This document shows, one piece after another, positions 1 to 10,093 of a stretch of DNA of 64,000 nucleotides. The number at the start of each line of letters is the position of its first letter. The stretch's first letter is position 1. Source of the DNA: Bretschneidera sinensis (taxonomy: Eukaryota > Streptophyta > Magnoliopsida > Brassicales > Akaniaceae); contig CM043700.1 of NCBI GenBank assembly GCA_023935145.1, positions 103,019,400 to 103,083,399 of the forward strand, in the 5' to 3' direction. The notes under the pieces are model-generated. The model was not told the origin of the DNA. It ran no database searches and saw nothing but the letters and a program-made list of their open reading frames with translations. The translations under genes were made by a program, and so were the position numbers.

Positions 1-50
1 GATGATGATACCAATCACCACTCGCTAACTCTCTAAATATAAATAAAACC

Positions 51-345
51 TGTTGATGCCGAAAATCTGCCTCCTGAATCCTTGCGCATTTGAGAGACAC
101 GTAAAGTAGAAGGTCCCCAGGGGTTGTGCCATGGGGACTCTCCGACGCCCAAGTCATTCATATGCATGAATCATAAGAGAATAGTAAAGTTGTATAATTG
201 TAAGAGTTGTCTGTTGTAAATTGTGAATATGTACCTTTTATAGTGAGAGCCCTTTTTATATAGTGTGTTGGAGCTTAAGAAATTATTTTTTTGCCTTGAG
301 AGGTGGCCATGTGTCATTAAGTTATTGGAGAGGGAATTTTTCCAC
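51..345 (-). repeat. 3' LTR of RE-A
   Basis: Direct repeat of 2562-2860, clearly related through the whole length with many point differences. The outer edge is TGTTGATGCC at 51 (CATCAACA on the minus strand). The inner edge is placed near 345, where similarity to the right copy stops and the purine-rich tract begins. The first 50 bases of the window, outside the LTR, show nothing recognisable. Confidence 0.7.
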
Positions 346-430
346 TTCCTTAAGTATATTTATGTGCTTGAGGAAGTATAATGGAGTTTGTTTCATTGGT
401 TGCACATTTTAGTTTGAGAGACGTCGTCCC

Positions 431-814
431 GAGCATATGAGGCTCAGTCAAAATGCTCGGCCTTGGAGATATGAGCCCGAGCATATGAGGCTAAGTCAAA
501 ATGCTCGGCCTTGGAGACGTAGGTTCGAGCATACGAGGCTCAGTCAAAATGCTCGGCCTTGGAGACATAGGCCCGAGCATACGAGGCTCAATCAAAATGC
601 TCAGCCTTGGAGACGTGGGACCGAGCATATGAGGCTCAGTAAAAATGCTCGGCCTTTGAGACATGGGACTGAGCATATGAGGTTCAGTCAAAATGCTCAG
701 CCTTAGAGACATAGACCTAAGCATATGAGGCTCAGTCAAAATACTTAGACTTCGAGACGTGGGACCTAGCATATGAGGCTCAGTCAAAATGCTCGGCCTT
801 GGAGACATGAACTG
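431..814. repeat. 48-bp tandem array, about eight copies
   Basis: Eight units start at 431, 479, 527, 575, 623, 671, 719 and 767. Each contains gaggctcagtcaaaatgctc followed by ggccttggagac. Because 48 is a multiple of three, the array stays open in several frames and gives repetitive 16-residue peptides on both strands. I treat these as a by-product of the repeat and not as genes. The array lies in the 3' half of RE-A's interior, next to a second array of 18-bp units. Confidence 0.9.
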
Positions 815-1226
815 ATTGAGAAACTGATCTGATGGAGAAATCAGGCTGATGGAGAAGATGAACTGCTGGAGAAACATAGCTAATGAAGAAACATAACTGA
901 TGAAGAAACATAGTTGATGGAGAAACTGTAGTTGATGGAGAAACATAACTGATAGAGAAACTGATCTGATGGAGAAACCAGATTGATGGAGAAAATAAGC
1001 TGATGGAGAAACATAGGTAATGGAGAAACATAACTGATGGAGAAACATAGCTGATGGAGAAACCAAACTGATGGAAAAAATAAGTTGATGGAAAAACATA
1101 GTTGATGGAGAAACATAGCTGATGGAGAAACTGATCTGATAGAGAAACTGGACTGATGGAGAAAATAAGCTGATGGAGAAACATAGCTAATAAAGAAACA
1201 TAACTGATGGAGAAACTGAGCTGAAT
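815..1226. repeat. 18-bp degenerate tandem array, about 23 copies
   Basis: The unit is close to ctgatggagaaacatagc, with substitutions in most copies (for example ctgatctgatggagaaac, ataagctgatggagaaac). The period stays at 18, so minus-strand frames remain open for 130-200 codons and read as a repeating six-residue peptide. No start context, domain or conservation supports a real protein. It abuts the 48-bp array directly. Confidence 0.85.
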
Positions 1227-1933
1227 GAACTGAGGTGTTAGGGTGCTTTGGAATTCGTACCTCTTCTTGTGGAGTGCTTCGGTTTGTTTGAGTTTGTGGC
1301 ATGTTTGAGACCCTTTGATGAAGAAATAACTGCTTATAAGAAACTTACCCGAGGAAGTCGAATTTCAAAATTTGAAGGTCAGTTCTGGAAATAGGAAGCT
1401 GAAAGCCCTTAGGAACTGGTTTGTACAAGTCTGAAACCAAGCTTAGGTTTGGTGAACCGACTGGTCAAATATGAGTCAAAACTGGTGGTTTATGAAAAAA
1501 CTCATATGTGCAAGTAAAATTATAGAATTCTGAGCCCGACTTTGAAATGAACACGTCATAAAACCTTAGGAACTGGTCTTATTAGATTTGAAAATAGAAT
1601 AAAAGTAGCTAAACCAGATGGTCAAAATGGTGAAGGTTAGTCAAACCCTATTGAACCAACTAGCTTAAGTTTGGGGGTTACTATGCAATTTTCAGAATGC
1701 TTAGGGATCGAAATGAAATTTTTAAAGAGTATAAGGACTAAAAAGTAGTTTTGATAAATTACAAATATCAAATTAAAATATTCAAAAATTTAAGGGATAA
1801 AAAATGCAATTGATAAATACTTAAGGGACCAAAATAAATTTTTTAGAAATGTTTAGGGATTGAAATGAAATTTTTTGGACCTAGGTGATGTGGTGCTAGG
1901 TGGCAATGATGTGGCATTGACTAACCATTCACA
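1227..1933. other. non-coding interior of RE-A
   Basis: No gene-like frame. The part from 1680 to 1880 repeats a short theme of 'agggatcgaaatgaaattt' and 'agggaccaaaataaatttt', a style of low-grade repetition common in plant element interiors. Near 1883-1915 the motif ctaggtgatgtgg and ctaggtggcaatgatgtgg is also partly repeated. Confidence 0.5.
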
Positions 1934-1972
1934 TGCTGATGTCACTTGCTGATGTCACTTGCTGATGTCATG
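1934..1972. repeat. 13-bp tandem repeat, three copies
   Basis: Three head-to-tail units of gctgatgtcactt start at 1934, 1947 and 1960; the last ends in tcatgctt instead of tcactt. They lie directly before the 159-bp array. Confidence 0.85.
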
Positions 1973-1983
1973 CTTATTAGAAG

Positions 1984-2385
1984 GTCAAAATTTCATTTTT
2001 CGGCCAAATTTAACGATTTCAATGGAAAACTTTTCGACATCCGATCGCCGTAAAATGTTGAAAACATGTAAATCTAAGGATGGAGAATCTATTTCTGATG
2101 GGTTGATTTGAATTTTGAAATTCGGATTTTTGGAGATATGACAGTTAAAATTTTGTTTTCCTAACAAATTTTAACGATTCCGATGGAGGACTTTTCGACT
2201 TTCGATCATTGTGAAACTTTGAAGACATATAGATCGAAGGCCAAAGAATTTGTTTTTGTGGGCTGACATAAATTTTGATGGTTGGAATTTTGTAGATTTG
2301 GCAGTCAAAATTTTGTTTTCCCAGTAAACTTCAACAGCTCTGATGGATGACTCTCCGACGTTCGATCACCGTGAAACTTTTGTAT
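1984..2385. repeat. about 159-bp tandem array, two and a half copies
   Basis: Units start near 1984, 2143 and 2302. Each opens with a g(t/c)(t/c)aaaattttgttttc block, then aa(a/c)tt(t/c)aacg, then a (g/a)acttttcgac(g/t)t(t/c)cgatc block. The third copy breaks off near 2385. Units differ at many positions, so the duplication is old. With the primer site at 2541-2561, this array is the 5' interior of RE-A on the minus strand. Confidence 0.85.
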
Positions 2386-2540
2386 GGTGGTAGATGTGGA
2401 GGTGGAGAATATAGTAGCGTACTTAGATTGGATTGTTAATGGTTGGATCATCATGGATCTGATTTTTGGCGATGTTTCGATGGTGTGTCGGAACCTCGGT
2501 GGCTTATCCTTAACGGCATCTTTAGAAAAAATATTTTGTT

Positions 2541-2561
2541 GTTCCCACGGAAGGCGCCATC
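2541..2561 (-). promoter_or_regulatory. RE-A primer-binding site
   Basis: Plus-strand gttcccacggaaggcgccat reads on the minus strand as atggcgccttccgtgggaac, directly after the LTR end. It resembles the tggcgcc(g)tctgtggga primer site of plant Tat-type gypsy elements and the one at 56268-56285 in RE-I. It fixes the orientation of RE-A. Confidence 0.65.
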
Positions 2562-2860
2562 CGTTGATGTCAAAAATCTGTCTCCCAGATCTTTGGGCAT
2601 TTGAGAGACATATAAACTAGAAAGTCCCCGGGGTTGTGCCCCAAGGACTTTTCGACGCCTAAGTAAGTTATATGCATGAATTATAGGAGAATACTAAAGC
2701 TATATAATTGTAAGAGTTTTCTGTTATAAATTGTGAATCTATACACTCTTATGGTGAGAGCCCCTTTATATAGTGTGTCGTAGCTTAAGAAATTATTTTT
2801 TTTAACCGTAAGAAGTGGCCATGTGTCATTAGGTTATTGGAGATGAAATTTTCTCCAACA
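2562..2860 (-). repeat. 5' LTR of RE-A
   Basis: Partner of 51-345. It contains the block gggcatttgagagacatata and ends at ctccaaca on the plus strand (TGTTGGAG on the minus strand). About 200 bp of the interior between the primer site and the 159-bp array (2386-2540) shows no domain. Confidence 0.7.
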
Positions 2861-3332
2861 TCAAAACCCAAATGATACTTCTCTACACACTAGAAATTGA
2901 AGATGGGAAAACCAAAGAAAATTGAGTGTAAAAGATAGATTCGAAAAAATGTATATTGATACTCAATTGAAAAGAAAAAAAAAAGGTGAGCAAAGAAAAT
3001 TCAATACTCAAATCCAAACTTCATCAAAACATTAAAAAAAAAAAAAAAAAAACAAGACTGAATTTTCAAATCTAGGATTAAGTTTTAATAGCTAATCTAA
3101 TGGAACCAAAAACATAATCGAATACTAAAAGTTTCAATTTTTGAACCACCCATCCCAAATTCCCAATCTCTCAACAGAACAGACTCAAAATACAAAAAAA
3201 ATGAACGAGCGACAAAGAAACATGAAGGAAATCCAAATGGGTGTTTGTTGATTATGATGATTATGACAATACTGTGTTGCTTTTGGCTTTTATTATTTGA
3301 GTAAATTTGAGAGATTTTTCAGTAGGGATAAA
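2861..3332. other. AT-rich spacer without a gene
   Basis: A-rich sequence including an interrupted A-run near 3032-3050. No open frame above about 40 codons looks like protein, and there are no LTR edges or terminal repeats. The left flank of RE-B is ...agggataaa. Confidence 0.5.
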
Positions 3333-4729
3333 TGATAAGTGAAAAATATTGCATATTTTAGCCACTTAATTTACATTTATTAACTTAGGAATTTGTAACT
3401 TTGAGTTGTTTTCATTGTTTTTCAGGTTTACAAGCACTAGGAAAGGAGTTTCACTAAATTGTCAGAATTGCTCGTACAGATCAGCTATTTTTTAGGATTA
3501 AACTGTATTGATTCAGGAAGAACCAAGAGATTAGCCATATATGCTTGGAAAGATCCGGATGTCTATTTTCTGGAAAATTTTACGAATCAATAAAATGATT
3601 TTCTAGAGAAAGTTATGGCAGTTTTAGTAGACAAAGGTCAGGCTGTGCATGATTTCAGCGTGACAGATTAGCCATTTTTTAGGATTAAACTGTATTGATT
3701 CAGGAAGAACCAGGAGATGAGCCATATATGCTTCGAAAGATCCGGATGTCTATTTTTTGAGGAATTTTACAGATCAATAAAACGATTTTTCTAGAGAAAG
3801 TTATGGCTGTTTTAGTAGACAAATGTCAAAGAGCAAAAGTTGGAATCTGCAGTATCCCACATCGGATTGGAAACACATTGCACTTGTGATGTTTCCCTAT
3901 ATAAGGCCCTCTTCACTTCATCTTTAGTGTTCAATTCCAAGTGCCATTTTGGTGCAATTTAGAGGACTTCTACTAGCATTCTGGTGGATCTTCGAAGGCT
4001 TTGCTACCACGAAGGGAAGAGCCGCCCATGAGCGAGTGGAATTTCTTCCCATGTATAGTCAGTTTTAATTTACTGTTTTTTTTAGTTTAATGTTTAGTAC
4101 TTTTATTATGAACTCTAGTTTCATGATTATGAGTGGCTAAAATATTCAACTAAGGTTGAAGATAACGCCTCGCCGTTGTTTGGCATAATAGTTTCAGATT
4201 TGTTTATACAATTCTGATGTTTTTTTTTTTTTAGTATAAATGTTCTGTCAATTATTTGAGTAAAATCTTATGATTGATTGCGTTTAAATTGTTCTGTTGG
4301 ATATTCTGTGTGTTTCATCTGATGGATACATCAAATTTTTTTTGATTAAACTGGATTTCCTTTATGATTTGTTAAAAGCGGATACATTATATGCTTTTGG
4401 TTTAATTGGGATATTTGTTGTTTTTTGTTTTAAGTTGGATTCATGGAATGTTTTGATAGACTATTTTTAGAATATGAAGATATATGCTTAACTTTGGTGG
4501 GGTGGATTCAGAAACCTTAATGTCTTTATTATTAGTTTTAAATAAATTTAGTTTAGTTTTTATTTGTTTTGCAACATATAATTCAAAACTCGGAACTAGG
4601 TTAAGATAAGTTTAATTTAGATAAAATTACATTTTTACAACGCAATTCCCTGTGGATTCGACCTCGCACTTGCACAACACTATATTGCAAATGACTCGTG
4701 CACTTGCGAGTAATTTGAAACTCACAACA
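3333..4729 (+). repeat. 5' LTR of RE-B
   Basis: Closely similar to 8030-9236 but about 190 bp longer because of an internal duplication. A probable TATA-type start lies at tgatgtttccctatataagg (3887-3906), followed downstream by poly(T) tracts and the U5 end acttgcgagtaatttgaaac. Confidence 0.85.
3477..3828 (+). repeat. 186-bp tandem duplication inside the 5' LTR
   Basis: Copy 1 (3477-3640) and copy 2 (3663-3828) both run from acagat(c/t)ag to tagacaaa(g/t)gtca. A 22-bp linker (3641-3662) separates them. The 3' LTR has this segment only once (from about 8174). The two LTRs of one insertion are identical at birth, so the duplication probably arose after insertion, unless the ends come from different copies. 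Confidence 0.85.
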
Positions 4730-4735
4730 AGTTTT

Positions 4736-4753
4736 TGGCGCCATTGCCGGGGA
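4736..4753 (+). promoter_or_regulatory. RE-B primer-binding site (tRNA-Asp)
   Basis: tggcgccattgccgggga is complementary to the 3' end of plant tRNA-Asp including its CCA tail, with one mismatch to the usual tggcgccgttgccgggga. It lies 6 bp after the LTR end. Confidence 0.9.
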
Positions 4754-4916
4754 ATTGTTTGGTTTGTGAAATTTTTGTCTGAATTAATTTTATTTTTCTT
4801 CTAGTTAGTTAGCATGTTTTTGTTTGATTTTTCTTATTGCAATTTTATTTTAGTTTATTTGTTTCTATTGGCAATTGCCCATAAAAAAATAAATTTTAAA
4901 ATTTTAAAAAATATGA

Positions 4917-5800
4917 ATGAATCCAGCACCGGTTTCACAGTCTTTAGAGGACGCCCTCAAGGATTTCATGAAGATAACCGGCCAATCCATCAATATAGCC
5001 AATACATTCAATGATGATAGTTGTTCCATCTGTGCTAGTCCTATGCATTTAGCACAGAATTATCCATCTACACCGGCTTTTGTCGAGTATCCTATGGAAC
5101 AAATAAACGCTTTCAATGACTATTGGTGGCAATCAAATGGATCTTACTCCAAGACATACAATCCAGGGTGGCGGAACCACCCTGATTTTTCATGGATACA
5201 GAACCAATTAATGCATCATGGAGGAGCCTCTTATCATGCTCACAATCAATACCTTCCTGAATTTCCTCCACCAGTTCCAAGTTATGGTCACTCAACCTAT
5301 GCAGCACCATCACCCACTTACCAAGCTCCCATTCAAGCGCTAGTGTCGGTTTCACAGTCATTAGAGGATGCCCTCAATGATTTCAAGAAGATGATCGGCC
5401 AATCCATAAGCGAAGTAAGGAGTGCGCAAATAGTAAACACCCAAGAGATTGCTAGGATAGAGAGTCAAATGGATCAAATCGTAAGTCACGTGGGTGAAGG
5501 AGAGAAGGGAAAGGTCCCAGTCAACATGTGCCCAACCCAAAGGAACAGTTTGTGGTGGGAAATTCATCAACTCCTATGCACAGGCAGGAACAAGTGCAAT
5601 TGATTGTCCCATTGAGGTCTGGGAGACAAGTGGACAATCAAGTGGAAGAGAACCCAGCTATGCAACAAGGGCAAGAAAGTGGCAATAAGGAAAAGAGAGA
5701 TGCTAAGCCATCTATAGCCACACTTATTATTAAGGATCTCCCTAGGTCATTTGTACCTAAAGCGCCTTACCTTGAGAGATTACAAGCGCCCAAGAAATGA
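4917..5800 (+). pseudogene. RE-B gag C-terminal fragment (zinc finger region)
   Basis: The frame from ATG 4917 runs to 5603, but the true path shifts near 5526 into the frame that continues to a stop at 5800. A knuckle of C-X2-C-X4-H-X4-C form sits at residues 36-49 with its last cysteine changed to tyrosine. It is followed by the Athila gag signature TYNPGWRNHPDFSW. The later segment contains PLRSGR, the usual mark between gag and protease. The capsid-like N-terminal domain is missing. The phrase SQSLEDAL appears twice (4929-4990 and 5346-5407), once before and once after the finger. Normally it comes after, so the N-terminus has been replaced by a duplicated C-terminal piece. It would have been the nucleic-acid-binding part of the particle protein; it is non-functional here. 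Confidence 0.8.
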
Positions 5801-6634
5801 GGGGAGTCTAAGGACATTTTGGAGGCATGCTTTGCTCAGTTTGGAGAGGATTTGGATTTAGATAAGCTATTTGAGCAAGCAACTGTTATCTTGCAGTCTG
5901 CTCCTCGGGAGAGTAGTAAGACAGAGGAGACTGTGGGTGAATCAAGCATTGAGGACCCCCTGGAGGCACACTTTGCTCAGTTTGGAGAAGATTTGGATTT
6001 GGATAAGTTACTTGAGCAAGCAAATGCTATTTTGGAGTCGGTTCCACAGAAGAGCAGTGAGACGGAGGAGACCACAACACCTAAACCCCCCAACAAGGAA
6101 CTTAAGCCTTTACCGGACAATCTTAAGTATAAGTTCCTAGGTCCAGCAGATTCTTTGCCTATGATTATAGCTTCAGATTTGGTTGATCCTCCAGAGGAGA
6201 AATTATTGGATGTTTTAAGAAAGCATAAGGAAGCTATCAGCTGGACTATTGAGGATGTCAAGGGAATCAGCCCCTCGATGGTGATGCCCAAGTTACGTTT
6301 GGAAGAGAATGTCAAGCCATCGAGGGAGCCACAAAGAAGGCTCAACCCATCTATGCAAGAGGTTGTGAGGATTGAAGTGATAAAGCTGTTTGATGCAGTG
6401 ATCAATTATCCAATCTCTGTTAGCAAGTGGGTGAGCTCGATTGATGTTGTGCCTAAGTGGGCTGGAGTGACGGTAGTGAAGAATAAGGACGATGAGTTGG
6501 TGCCAATTCGTGTTCAGTCAGGATGGAAAGTATGTATAGACTACCGTAAGTTGAATGCTGCCACAAGGAATGATCATTTTCCACTCCCATTTATTGATCA
6601 GATGGTGGAGCACTTAGTTGGGCATGATTACTAA
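5801..6634 (+). pseudogene. RE-B pol fragment: linker and N-terminal reverse transcriptase
   Basis: Same frame as the end of the gag fragment, separated only by the TGA at 5798-5800. It starts with a 47-codon unit present twice (5821-5961 and 5962-6102; AQFGEDLDLDKL in both). Then comes the Athila RT lead-in: LKPLPDNLKYKFLG, ISWTIEDVKGISP, REPQRRLNPSMQEVVR, and finger-domain motifs ITVVKN-like and WKVCIDYRKLNAATR. It stops at HLVGHDY, before the palm aspartates. The catalytic YxDD box, RNase H and integrase are all missing. The next bases belong to the post-pol non-coding block, so this is a deletion and not just a stop. No protease is recognised upstream. Confidence 0.85.
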
Positions 6635-6873
6635 TGTTGGGTCTAGCTGAAGACGTTAAACTTAGCGCTCATGGGAGGCACCCCACAACATATCCTTTTT
6701 GTTTACTTATGATTTGACATATTTATGATTAATGTTTGTTTCCAATATTTTTGTTTTTCAGTCTTTATTTTTCATGGACAACGCGTACTTCAATTCAAGT
6801 TTGGGGGTATGCTATGAGCCATACCATGTCCAGATAGTTCTTCATATCCCAGGTCAGCTCTTTCCATATTATT

Positions 6874-6914
6874 CACACATTGGGGTCAATGTGTGATTTA
6901 AGTTTGGGGGTATG
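6874..6914 (+). promoter_or_regulatory. hairpin plus internal polypurine-like module (RE-B)
   Basis: CACACATTG and CAATGTGTG form a perfect 9-bp inverted repeat around gggt (6874-6895), followed directly by atttaagtttgggggtatg. The same arrangement occurs in RE-C and RE-D. Its function is unknown. A second plus-strand primer, or an RNA signal, is possible. Confidence 0.65.
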
Positions 6915-7310
6915 GGAGACACATTACACACACTTTGTCCTAATTTGTTGTTGTTTTTCTTCATTTAAAAAATAATAATAATAATAAGGTAAATGCATGC
7001 TCATGTTATTTTGAAATTTTAGTTGATCTAAACAAATATTGTGATGTGATTTCATTGATGAGCTTAAAATTTTGAACACATGATTTGATGATAGAGTTTT
7101 AAAACTTTGTTACTTACTTTGGGCATTTGAGAATTACATGTTTGAGCCAATCTAATACGAGCACATTAGCACATATTTGTGTGAGGTATGACATGCGATT
7201 TCAATGTGTATTTTCCTTGACTTAACTGAAACTGAATGACTTGTGGGATTAACACTTGGGCATAGAAAAGCAAAAAAAAAAAAAATAATGAGCATCATCA
7301 ATAAACTTTC

Positions 7311-7473
7311 CACTGAGTAACTGGACCTTTTGCCTCAGTAAGTAATGAGTATTCACGTCAAAAGATGGGAATTTTATTCATAATGATCATTGTGAAACTT
7401 TTCACTGAGTAACTGGACCTCTTGCCTCAGTAAGCAGTGAGTGTTCACGTCAAAAGGTGAAAATTTTGCTTGA
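7311..7473 (+). repeat. 92-bp tandem repeat, two copies
   Basis: Copies start at cactgagtaactggacc, positions 7311 and 7403. Both continue through gcctcagtaag and ttcacgtcaaaag, with a few substitutions. It lies in the non-coding 3' region of RE-B. Confidence 0.9.
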
Positions 7474-8014
7474 TAGTATTAAGACCAGTTTATTTTTGTA
7501 GCCTTTTCGACTCGAGTTAGTAAGTCCTTAGGGGTGTCTTTACACCTAATGCCCTAAAACCATCTGGTTTGGGAGTTATTGACTCAACACTCGCTACATG
7601 GGTCAATTAGAAAGCTTAAGGGAACTAATCATAGCAGAGCCTTATATATAAAAAAATGGGTAAAATAAAACTATGCCATCGTTGTTCATTCTGATGAGAA
7701 ATTATGTGAATCTTAAGACATGGAGATATTGTACATTGAAATTATTTGGAAACCTCATCTGTATATGCTAATTCACTTTACACTGATTCAAGCTTGTGAT
7801 GTCTTAGTCTGCCTCTTGTAAGTAATTAGGTTTTATAATTCCTATTCATTGCGAAGATGGGTTATATTTTTTAAGCTTGCTCATGAATGAATATCATGGT
7901 TTTGAGTGCTCCTTAAATTTTTGGATACCATGAGTGATGAACTTATCTTTATATTCTTTGTTTTCCATTTAGTTTTTTTATTTATTTTGTTTTGCTAAGG
8001 GACTAGCAAAATGT

Positions 8015-8029
8015 AAGTTTGGGGGTATT
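8015..8029 (+). promoter_or_regulatory. RE-B polypurine tract
   Basis: aagtttgggggtatt lies directly before the 3' LTR start TGATGAGTG, the position expected for the plus-strand primer. Confidence 0.75.
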
Positions 8030-9236
8030 TGATGAGTGAAAAATATTGCATATTTTGGCCACTTAATTTACATTTGTTAACTTAGGAATTTGATACTTTG
8101 AGTTGTTTTCGTTGTTTTTCAGGTTTACAAGCACTAGGAAAGAAGTTTCACTAAATTGTCAGAATTACTCGTACAGATCAGCCATTTTTTAGGATTAAAC
8201 TGTATTGATATAGGAAGAACCAGGAAATGAGCCATATATACTTGGAAAGATCCGGATGTTTATTTTCTGGGGAATTTTACGGATCAATAAAATGATTTTT
8301 CTAGAGAAAGTTATGGCAGTTTTAGTAGACAAAGGTCAAAGAGCAAAAGTTGGAATCTGCAGTATCTCACATCGGATTGGAAACACATTGCACTTGTGAT
8401 GTTTCCCTATATAAGCCCCTCTTCACTTCATCTTTAGTGTGCAATTCCAAGTGCCATTTTGGTGCAATTTGGAGGACTTCTACTAGCATTCTGGTGGATC
8501 TCCGAAGGCTTTGCTACCACGAGGGGAAGCGCCGCCCAACAACGAGTGGAATTTCTTCCCATGTATAGTCAGTTTTAATTTACTGTTTTTTTTAGTTTAA
8601 TGTTTAGCACTTTTATTATGAACTCTAGTTTCATGATTATGAGTAACTAAAATCTTCAACTAAGGTTGAAGATGATGCCTCGTCGTTGTTTGGCATAATA
8701 GTTTCAGATTTGTTTAGACAATTCTGATTTTTTTTTTAGTATAAATGTTCTGTCAATTATTTGAGTAAAATCTTATGATTGATTGCGTTTAAATTGTTCT
8801 GTTGGATATTCCATGTGTTTCATCTGATGGATACATCAAATTGTTTTTAATTAAATTGGATTTCCTTTGTGATTTGTTAAAAGCAGATACATTGGATGCT
8901 TTTGGTTTAATTAGGATATTTATTGTTTTTTTTGTTTTAAGTTGGATTCATGGAATGTTTTGATAGGCTATTTTTAGAACATGAAGATTTATGCTTAACT
9001 TTGGTGGCGTTGATTCAGAAACCTTAGTATCTTTATTATTAGTTTTAAATCAATTTAGTTTAGTTTTTATTTGTTTTGCAACATATAATTCAAAACTCGG
9101 AACTAGGTTAAGATAAGTTTAGTTTAGATAAAATTACATTTTCACAACGCAATTCCCTGTGGATTCGACCTCACACTTGCACAACACTATATTGCAAACG
9201 ACTCGTGCACTTGCGAGTAATTTAAAACTCACAACA
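8030..9236 (+). repeat. 3' LTR of RE-B
   Basis: Partner of 3333-4729, lacking the 186-bp duplication. It ends at ctcacaaca (9236) and is followed by gtaagggtt, then by a second copy of its own tail. Confidence 0.85.
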
Positions 9237-9244
9237 GTAAGGGT

Positions 9245-9716
9245 TCTTATGATTGATTGCGTTTAAATTGTTCTGCTGGATATTCTGTGTGTTTCATCTG
9301 ATGGATACATCAAATTGTTTTTGATTAAATTGGATTTCCTTTGTGATTTGTGAAAAGCGGATACATTGGATACTTTTGGTTTAATTGGGATATTTGTTGT
9401 TTTTTGTTTTAAGTTGGATTCATGGAATGTTTTGATAGGCTATTTTTAGAACATGAAGATATATGCTTAACTTTGGTGGGGTTGAGTCAGAAACCTTAAT
9501 GTCTCTATTATTAGTTTTAAATCAATTTAGTTTAGTTTTTATTTGTTTTGCAACATATAATTCAAAACTCGGAACTAGGTTAAGATAAGTTTAGTTTAGA
9601 TAAAATTACATTTTCACAACGCAATTCCCCTTGGATTCGACCTCGCACTTGCACAACACTATATTGCAAACGACTCGTGTACTTGCGAGTAATTTAAAAC
9701 TCACAACAGTGAGGGT
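9245..9716 (+). repeat. duplicated tail of the RE-B 3' LTR plus flank
   Basis: 9245-9708 repeats the last 464 bp or so of the 3' LTR (from about 8771). The short flank gt(a/g)agggtt after each copy is also repeated. The duplicated unit, about 472 bp, therefore spans the junction between element and genomic DNA. This indicates a duplication made after insertion. Confidence 0.85.
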
Positions 9717-10093
9717 TTTTTATTTTGGGAGGCTAAGAAATGAAAGGGAAGATGAGACTAGAGGGGTTTATACAAAACAGAGAGGATGAAGGCAATGAGA
9801 AATAAAGATATGGAGAATAGTCATTTCCTTTCTCCTTGACCAATCATCATTGACAAATCATCTCCTTTTAGGTCTGCTGTTAAGGTAAAGAAATAAAGGA
9901 CTCAACTAGGTCTTGGTGTTCTGGTGATCTGTGGAAAGAGAAAAGCTTGGTTAACAAAAGGTAGAGAGAGGGAGAGAAACTAACTGAAACGTCTTTTTGG
10001 ATTTATTTTTTCAACCCACTTATGTTTGATGACGTTATGTAATGAGAACCATAATATGATATTATTATGTAATGGAAAAATCTCATATTATTT
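9717..10093. other. spacer without recognised features
   Basis: Purine-rich start (agaaatgaaagggaagatgag), then ordinary AT-rich sequence. No domain, LTR edge or terminal repeat is visible. At 10094 it meets RE-C's first LTR about 75 bp inside that LTR's expected start. Confidence 0.5.

Larger units (their letters stand above)
51..2860 (-). mobile_element. RE-A: short non-coding Ty3/gypsy-type LTR element
   Basis: Two direct repeats of about 295 bp (51-345 and 2562-2860) bracket 2.2 kb that encodes no recognisable retrotransposon protein. Read on the minus strand, the right repeat opens with TGTTGGAGAAAATTTC at 2860 and closes near CATCAAC at 2562. It is followed at once by a tggcgcc...gtggga primer-binding site, so it is the 5' LTR and the element points left. 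A purine-rich aaggaagtgg adjoins the left LTR and would be the plus-strand primer. The interior is mostly tandem arrays. This fits the TRIM/LARD class of non-autonomous elements that depend on proteins from relatives. No clean 5 bp target duplication is seen (aaacc left, tcaaa right). Confidence 0.7.
6635..8029 (+). other. RE-B post-pol non-coding region
   Basis: No coding frame. It opens with ctgaagacgttaaacttagc and gctcatgggaggcacccc, a block also found in RE-C (13279-13320) and in altered form in RE-D (28946-28975). It carries three G-run tracts of the type aagtttgggggtat (near 6799, 6900 and 8015); the last is the terminal polypurine tract. An (ata)n run lies near 6970 and an A-run near 7271. 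Confidence 0.75.
3333..9236 (+). mobile_element. RE-B: Athila-type Ty3/gypsy element lacking most of pol
   Basis: LTRs at 3333-4729 and 8030-9236 start TGAT(A/G)AGTGAAAAATATTGC and end CTCACAACA. A tRNA-Asp primer site follows the 5' LTR, and a polypurine tract aagtttgggggtat precedes the 3' LTR. The interior holds the gag zinc-finger/C-terminal region and the start of reverse transcriptase, then jumps to the non-coding post-pol region. RT core, RNase H and integrase are absent, so the copy cannot move without a helper. The 5 bp flanks (ataaa left, gtaag right) do not match, so the two ends may not belong to one insertion, or the flanks have been altered. Confidence 0.85.

Noticed and set aside
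431..1226. CRISPR-like repeat array
   Set aside because: Units are contiguous, without unique spacers, and the surroundings are plant retroelements; this is a minisatellite.
437..1302. Long open frames on both strands giving repetitive peptides
   Set aside because: They follow from the 48-bp and 18-bp tandem periods, which are multiples of three; no domain, start context or conservation supports proteins.
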